Program-made: the position numbers and the translations under genes
In this document: positions 60,540 to 64,000 of the stretch, in pieces
Numbering within the stretch: position 1 is the stretch's first letter
Layout: the number at the start of each line of letters is the position of its first letter
The notes under the pieces: model-generated
Told to the model about the DNA's origin: nothing
Seen by the model: the letters and a program-made list of their open reading frames with translations, nothing else
Databases searched by the model: none
Origin: Thermus neutrinimicus
GTDB lineage: Bacteria; Deinococcota; Deinococci; Deinococcales; Thermaceae
NCBI RefSeq assembly: GCF_022760955.1
Contig: NZ_JAKTNU010000007.1
Coordinates: 1-64,000, forward strand
DNA: 64,000 nucleotides
Direction: 5' to 3'

Positions 60540-61225
60540 AGGTGGAAAATCCCCTTTTCCTTCTGGACTACGACGGCACCCTGGCGCCCATCGCCCCCAG
60601 GCCCGAGGAGGCCTTCCCTCACCCGGAGGCCCTCGAGGTCCTGGGGGCCCTGATGGCCCGCTATCCCCTCTATGTGGTCACGGGGCGGCGGGTGGCGGAT
60701 CTGGCCGGGCTCCTGCCCCTTCCTGGGCTTCGCGTGGTGGGGGGGCATGGCCTGGAGGAAGGAGAGGTGGGTGGGGAAAGCCATCCCCTATTCCCCGTGG
60801 ACCTTAGCCCCCTACGCCGGGCTCTGCCCTCCTGCCCGGGGGTTTGGCTGGAGGACAAGGGGTTCGCCCTGGCCTTCCACTACCGGGGAGCGGAGGACGA
60901 GGAAAGGGCTCGGGCTTGCCTGGAGGGGTGGCTTGGCGCCCACGAGGAGCTTTTGCAGGCCTTGGGCCTCGAGGCCCTTGCGGGGAAGAAGGTCCTGGAG
61001 ATCAAGCCCAAGGGGGCCAGCAAGGGGCAGGCGGTGTTAAGCCTCTTGGCACGGCACCCCGGCCACACCCCCATCTACATCGGCGACGATATCACCGATG
61101 AGGACGCCTTCCAGGCCCTTAAGGGAAGGGGGCTGACCTTTAAGGTGGGCCCGGGGCCCACCCGGGCGGAGGGCCGGTTTGGGGATGTGGGGGCGGTCCT
61201 GGCCTACTTGAAGTCTTACCTCTAG
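60536..61225 (+). CDS. otsB: Trehalose-6-phosphate phosphatase
   Basis: The 229-residue HAD-type phosphatase makes trehalose from trehalose-6-phosphate. Motif I is LLDYDGTLAPIA, then VVTGRRVADL, VLEIKPKGASKGQAV and the last motif IYIGDDITDEDAF. Length is normal. Overlap with otsA shows coupling; treS follows after about 20 nt, so the operon has two routes to trehalose. Confidence 0.95.
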   Translation: MKVENPLFLLDYDGTLAPIAPRPEEAFPHPEALEVLGALMARYPLYVVTGRRVADLAGLLPLPGLRVVGGHGLEEGEVGGESHPLFPVDLSPLRRALPSCPGVWLEDKGFALAFHYRGAEDEERARACLEGWLGAHEELLQALGLEALAGKKVLEIKPKGASKGQAVLSLLARHPGHTPIYIGDDITDEDAFQALKGRGLTFKVGPGPTRAEGRFGDVGAVLAYLKSYL

Positions 61226-61247
61226 CGGCGCATACTTGGGGATCGTG

Positions 61248-64000
61248 GTGGATCCCCTTTGGTACAAGGATGCGGTCATCTACCAGCTCCACGTGCGCTC
61301 CTTCTTTGACGCCAACGACGACGGCTACGGGGACTTCGAGGGCCTAAGGCAAAAGCTTCCCTACCTGGAGGCCTTGGGCGTGAATACCCTCTGGCTCATG
61401 CCCTTCTTCCAGTCCCCCCTGCGGGACGACGGGTACGACATCTCCGAGTATTACCAGATCCTGCCCGTCCACGGGACCCTGGAGGATTTCCGGCGTTTCC
61501 TGGACGAGGCCCACGAAAGGGGGATGCGGGTGATCGTGGAGCTGGTCCTCAACCACACCTCCATCGACCACCCCTGGTTCCAGGAGGCCAGGAAGCCGGG
61601 TAGCCCCTTGCGGGACTTTTACGTGTGGAGCGATACCCCGGAGAAGTACCAGGGGGTAAGGGTCATCTTCCAGGACTTTGAGCCCAGCAACTGGACCTTT
61701 GACCCGGTGGCCGGGGCCTACTACTGGCACCGGTTTTACCACCACCAGCCCGACCTCAACTGGGATAACCCCCAGGTGGAAAGGGCCATGCACCAGGTGA
61801 TGTTCTTTTGGGCCGACATGGGGGTGGACGGTTTCCGCTTGGACGCCATTCCCTACCTCTACGAGCGGGAGGGGACCAGTTGCGAGAACCTTCCCGAGAC
61901 CATTGAGGCGGTGAAGCGCCTGCGCAAGGCCCTGGAGGAGCGCTATGGTCCCGGCAAGGTCCTTTTGGCCGAGGCCAACATGTGGCCGGAGGAGACCCTC
62001 CCCTATTTCGGGGAAGGGGATGGGGTGCACATGGCCTACAACTTCCCCCTGATGCCCCGGATTTTCCTGGCCCTGCGCCGGGAGGACCGGAAGCCCATCG
62101 AGGCCATGCTCCAGGAGACGGAGGGCATACCGGAGGCTGCCCAGTGGGCCCTTTTCCTGCGCAACCACGACGAGCTGACCCTGGAGAAGGTTACGGAGGA
62201 GGAACGGGAATTCCTCTGGGAGGTCTATGCTCCCGACCCTCGGTACCGGATCAACCTGGGGATCCGCCGCAGGCTCATGCCCCTTCTGGGTGGGGATAGG
62301 CGGCGCTTTGAGCTTCTTCACGCCCTCCTCTTCACCCTGAAGGGAAGTCCCATCCTCTACTACGGGGACGAGATCGGCATGGGGGATAACCCTTTCCTGG
62401 GAGACCGCAACGGGGTAAGGACCCCCATGCAGTGGTCGGCGGACCGGAATGCGGGCTTTTCCCGCGCCCCCTACCATCGCCTCTTCCTGCCCCCGGTGAG
62501 CGAGGGACCTTACAGCTACCACTTTGTCAACGTGGAGGCCCAGCAGGAGAACCCCCACTCCCTCCTTAACTTCGTGCGCCGCTTCCTGGGCATCCGCAAC
62601 CGGTACGCCAAGGTCTTCGGCCGGGGGGCTTTGCGCCTGTTGCCCGTGGCGAACCGGCGCATCCTGGCGTATGAGAGGGAGTTTGAGGGGGAGAGGATCC
62701 TGGTGGTGGCCAACCTCTCCCGCTACACCCAGGCCTTCGACCTGCCCCTGGAAGGATACGAGGGCCTGGTTCCGGTGGAGCTCTTCTCCCAACACCCTTT
62801 CCCGCCGGTGGAGGGGTGTTACCGCCTGGCCTTGGGGCCTCATGGCTTTGCCCTTTTCTCCCTAAGGCCCAAGGAGGAGATGGAGCGCCTCCACCTTCCC
62901 GACTGGGCATCACCCGGGGAGGAGGTGATGGAGGCCCTCGAGGACCTGCCCTCCGTGCCCCTTTCTGGTGGCGTGGAGAGCCTCTTTGTTGATACCTTGG
63001 TGGACGAAGGGGCCCGAGCCTCCTTCCTGAGCGCCCTGGGTAAGGTGCTGGGGGGGCGGGGTTGGCTGGCCTCGAGGCCTGGGAGGGTGGAGCTCAAGGA
63101 CGCCCTTCGTTTCCAGAAGGATCCCCCCTTGTACCTCACCCTCTTGCGCCTCGAGGGGGAGGGGCTGGTTCAAGAGGTCTTCTTGCCCATTGCCCTGCGC
63201 CCGGAAAAGGAGGGGCCTGGGGTTTTTGCCCGGGTGCGGGGAGGGGGATACCTCATCGAGCTGTCTCAGGACCCCGGGTTTTACACCCTCCTCTTAAGGC
63301 GGCTGGCCCAGGGATTTGAGGGCCGAAGCCTCAGGGCCCACTACCGGGGCCGTCACAGGGGCCCAGTTCCTGAGGCCCTGGAACTCCTCCGCCCGGGTCT
63401 AGCGGCAGGGGAGGGGGTATGGCTCCAGGTGGGGTTGGTCCAGGACGGCGGACTGGACCGCACGGAGCGGATTTTGCCCCACCTGGATCTTCCCTGGATC
63501 CTGAAGCCTGGGGGTGGGCTTTATTGGGAACGGGGCCGGGAGCGGCGGGTTCTTGCCCTCACCGGCACCCTCCCTTCCGGTCGGCCCCAGGAGGCCTTCG
63601 CCTACGCCCTAAGGCTGGCGGGGGAGGGCCTGGCCCGGCTACGGGACCACCCGGTTGGGGAAGGGGCCTCGGGCCTGATGGCGGATGCCCTCCGGGAGCT
63701 CGAGGCCCTGGCCCGGCTCCTGGGGGTGCGGCTTGCCCTTTTGCACCGGGCTTTGCGGGAAGCAGAGGGGGAGGGGGATGGGGTACCCCTCCTGAACCGC
63801 GGCCTGGGGGCTTTTGTGGAGGTGGAAGGGGAGGTTTTCCTTCTTGCCCTGGGAAGGGAAGCCAGGGGCCTACCCCTTTGGGACCTGGCCCGGCTGGCCT
63901 ACGATTTGGAGCGGGCCCTTTATCTGGCCGCCGAGGAGGTCCCCGAGGCGATGGACTGGGTGGCCCTCGCTGCCGACTCCTTTGAGCAAGCCCTCCTCCA
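61248..64000 (+). CDS. treS: Trehalose synthase (maltose to trehalose), partial
   Basis: The frame is open from a GTG at 61248 (another GTG at 61245) to the window end, at least 917 codons; the T. thermophilus enzyme has about 963. The GH13 part has VIYQLHVRSFFDAN, the nucleophile Asp in GVDGFRLDAIPYLYERE, Glu in VLLAEANMWPEE and Asp in FLRNHDELTLE. It turns maltose into trehalose reversibly. A long C-terminal part of about 400 residues, beyond the usual beta domain, resembles the Thermus-type extension. The 3' end is missing. Confidence 0.94.
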   Translation, partial: MDPLWYKDAVIYQLHVRSFFDANDDGYGDFEGLRQKLPYLEALGVNTLWLMPFFQSPLRDDGYDISEYYQILPVHGTLEDFRRFLDEAHERGMRVIVELVLNHTSIDHPWFQEARKPGSPLRDFYVWSDTPEKYQGVRVIFQDFEPSNWTFDPVAGAYYWHRFYHHQPDLNWDNPQVERAMHQVMFFWADMGVDGFRLDAIPYLYEREGTSCENLPETIEAVKRLRKALEERYGPGKVLLAEANMWPEETLPYFGEGDGVHMAYNFPLMPRIFLALRREDRKPIEAMLQETEGIPEAAQWALFLRNHDELTLEKVTEEEREFLWEVYAPDPRYRINLGIRRRLMPLLGGDRRRFELLHALLFTLKGSPILYYGDEIGMGDNPFLGDRNGVRTPMQWSADRNAGFSRAPYHRLFLPPVSEGPYSYHFVNVEAQQENPHSLLNFVRRFLGIRNRYAKVFGRGALRLLPVANRRILAYEREFEGERILVVANLSRYTQAFDLPLEGYEGLVPVELFSQHPFPPVEGCYRLALGPHGFALFSLRPKEEMERLHLPDWASPGEEVMEALEDLPSVPLSGGVESLFVDTLVDEGARASFLSALGKVLGGRGWLASRPGRVELKDALRFQKDPPLYLTLLRLEGEGLVQEVFLPIALRPEKEGPGVFARVRGGGYLIELSQDPGFYTLLLRRLAQGFEGRSLRAHYRGRHRGPVPEALELLRPGLAAGEGVWLQVGLVQDGGLDRTERILPHLDLPWILKPGGGLYWERGRERRVLALTGTLPSGRPQEAFAYALRLAGEGLARLRDHPVGEGASGLMADALRELEALARLLGVRLALLHRALREAEGEGDGVPLLNRGLGAFVEVEGEVFLLALGREARGLPLWDLARLAYDLERALYLAAEEVPEAMDWVALAADSFEQALL

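Noticed and set aside
61344-62843. Open frame of 499 codons antisense to treS
   Set aside because: The treS catalytic motifs are continuous on the plus strand; the reverse frame is a composition effect.

Overview
The window is a stretch of a Thermus-type chromosome. It is very GC-rich, densely packed, with many overlapping starts and stops. Several products are close to well-known Thermus thermophilus proteins: the RNA helicase Hera, a 952-residue UvrA, the TtuA/TtuB tRNA thiolation pair, a 351-residue threonine synthase, and an otsA-otsB-treS trehalose cluster. There is no rRNA, CRISPR array or intact mobile element. Six tRNA genes are present: Arg-CCU, Pro-GGG, a CAU tRNA that is probably Ile2, Val-GAC, Cys-GCA and Leu-CAA.

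Region by region. 1-6.9 kb: an IS3-type transposase remnant, a zinc-ribbon/GNAT/ABC-ATPase fusion, an ASCH protein, endonuclease III, an MFS transporter, MoeA, the DEAD-box helicase Hera and tRNA-Arg. 6.9-20.4 kb: a nearly complete Calvin-Benson-Bassham (CBB) module, unusual for Thermus. A first operon reads tkt, comB-like phosphatase, class II aldolase, cbbY, a Dabb protein, two tandem paralogous small proteins of unknown function and a PsiE-like membrane protein. A second operon reads glpX, cbbL, cbbS, cbbX, prk, rpe, fba. A LysR gene (cbbR-like) sits between them, transcribed divergently from glpX. The RuBisCO is red-type form I and comes with its CbbX activase. CbbY should remove the inhibitor xylulose-1,5-bisphosphate. 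The ComB homologue is a candidate for disposing of 2-phosphoglycolate, since no ordinary phosphoglycolate phosphatase is seen. The block lies between tRNA-Arg and tRNA-Pro.

20.4-26 kb: a cupin, then a histidine kinase with an unusual C-terminal FecR/TPR part, a response regulator, a membrane HEAT-repeat protein and a processive family 2 glycosyltransferase, probably an exopolysaccharide unit. 26-37.3 kb: nitronate monooxygenase-like protein, DJ-1-like protein, TetR regulator, UvrA, a SIS-domain sugar-phosphate enzyme, a CsaA-like protein, small conserved proteins, a NYN nuclease, ferredoxin-NADP reductase and a zinc alcohol dehydrogenase. 37.4-43.7 kb: a complete five-gene peptide ABC importer. 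43.7-46.7 kb: acuB, acuC, ttuB and ttuA in one operon. 46.9-49.3 kb: 2-phosphoglycerate kinase with three ATP-cone repeats, and small membrane proteins. 49.3-55.2 kb: thrC, a broken Uma2 gene, hom, queG, a metallophosphoesterase and lnt. 55.3-59 kb: a PfpI/DJ-1 protein, two methyltransferases (one fused to a YkoF-type domain) and an alpha-glucosidase. 59.2-64 kb: otsA, otsB and treS, the last cut by the window end.

Two window-wide signals stand out. A -10-like hexamer lies 6-8 nt before the start codon of about fifteen genes, which suggests widespread leaderless transcription. The palindrome CCTCGAGG occurs roughly 55 times by eye, far above what base composition predicts.
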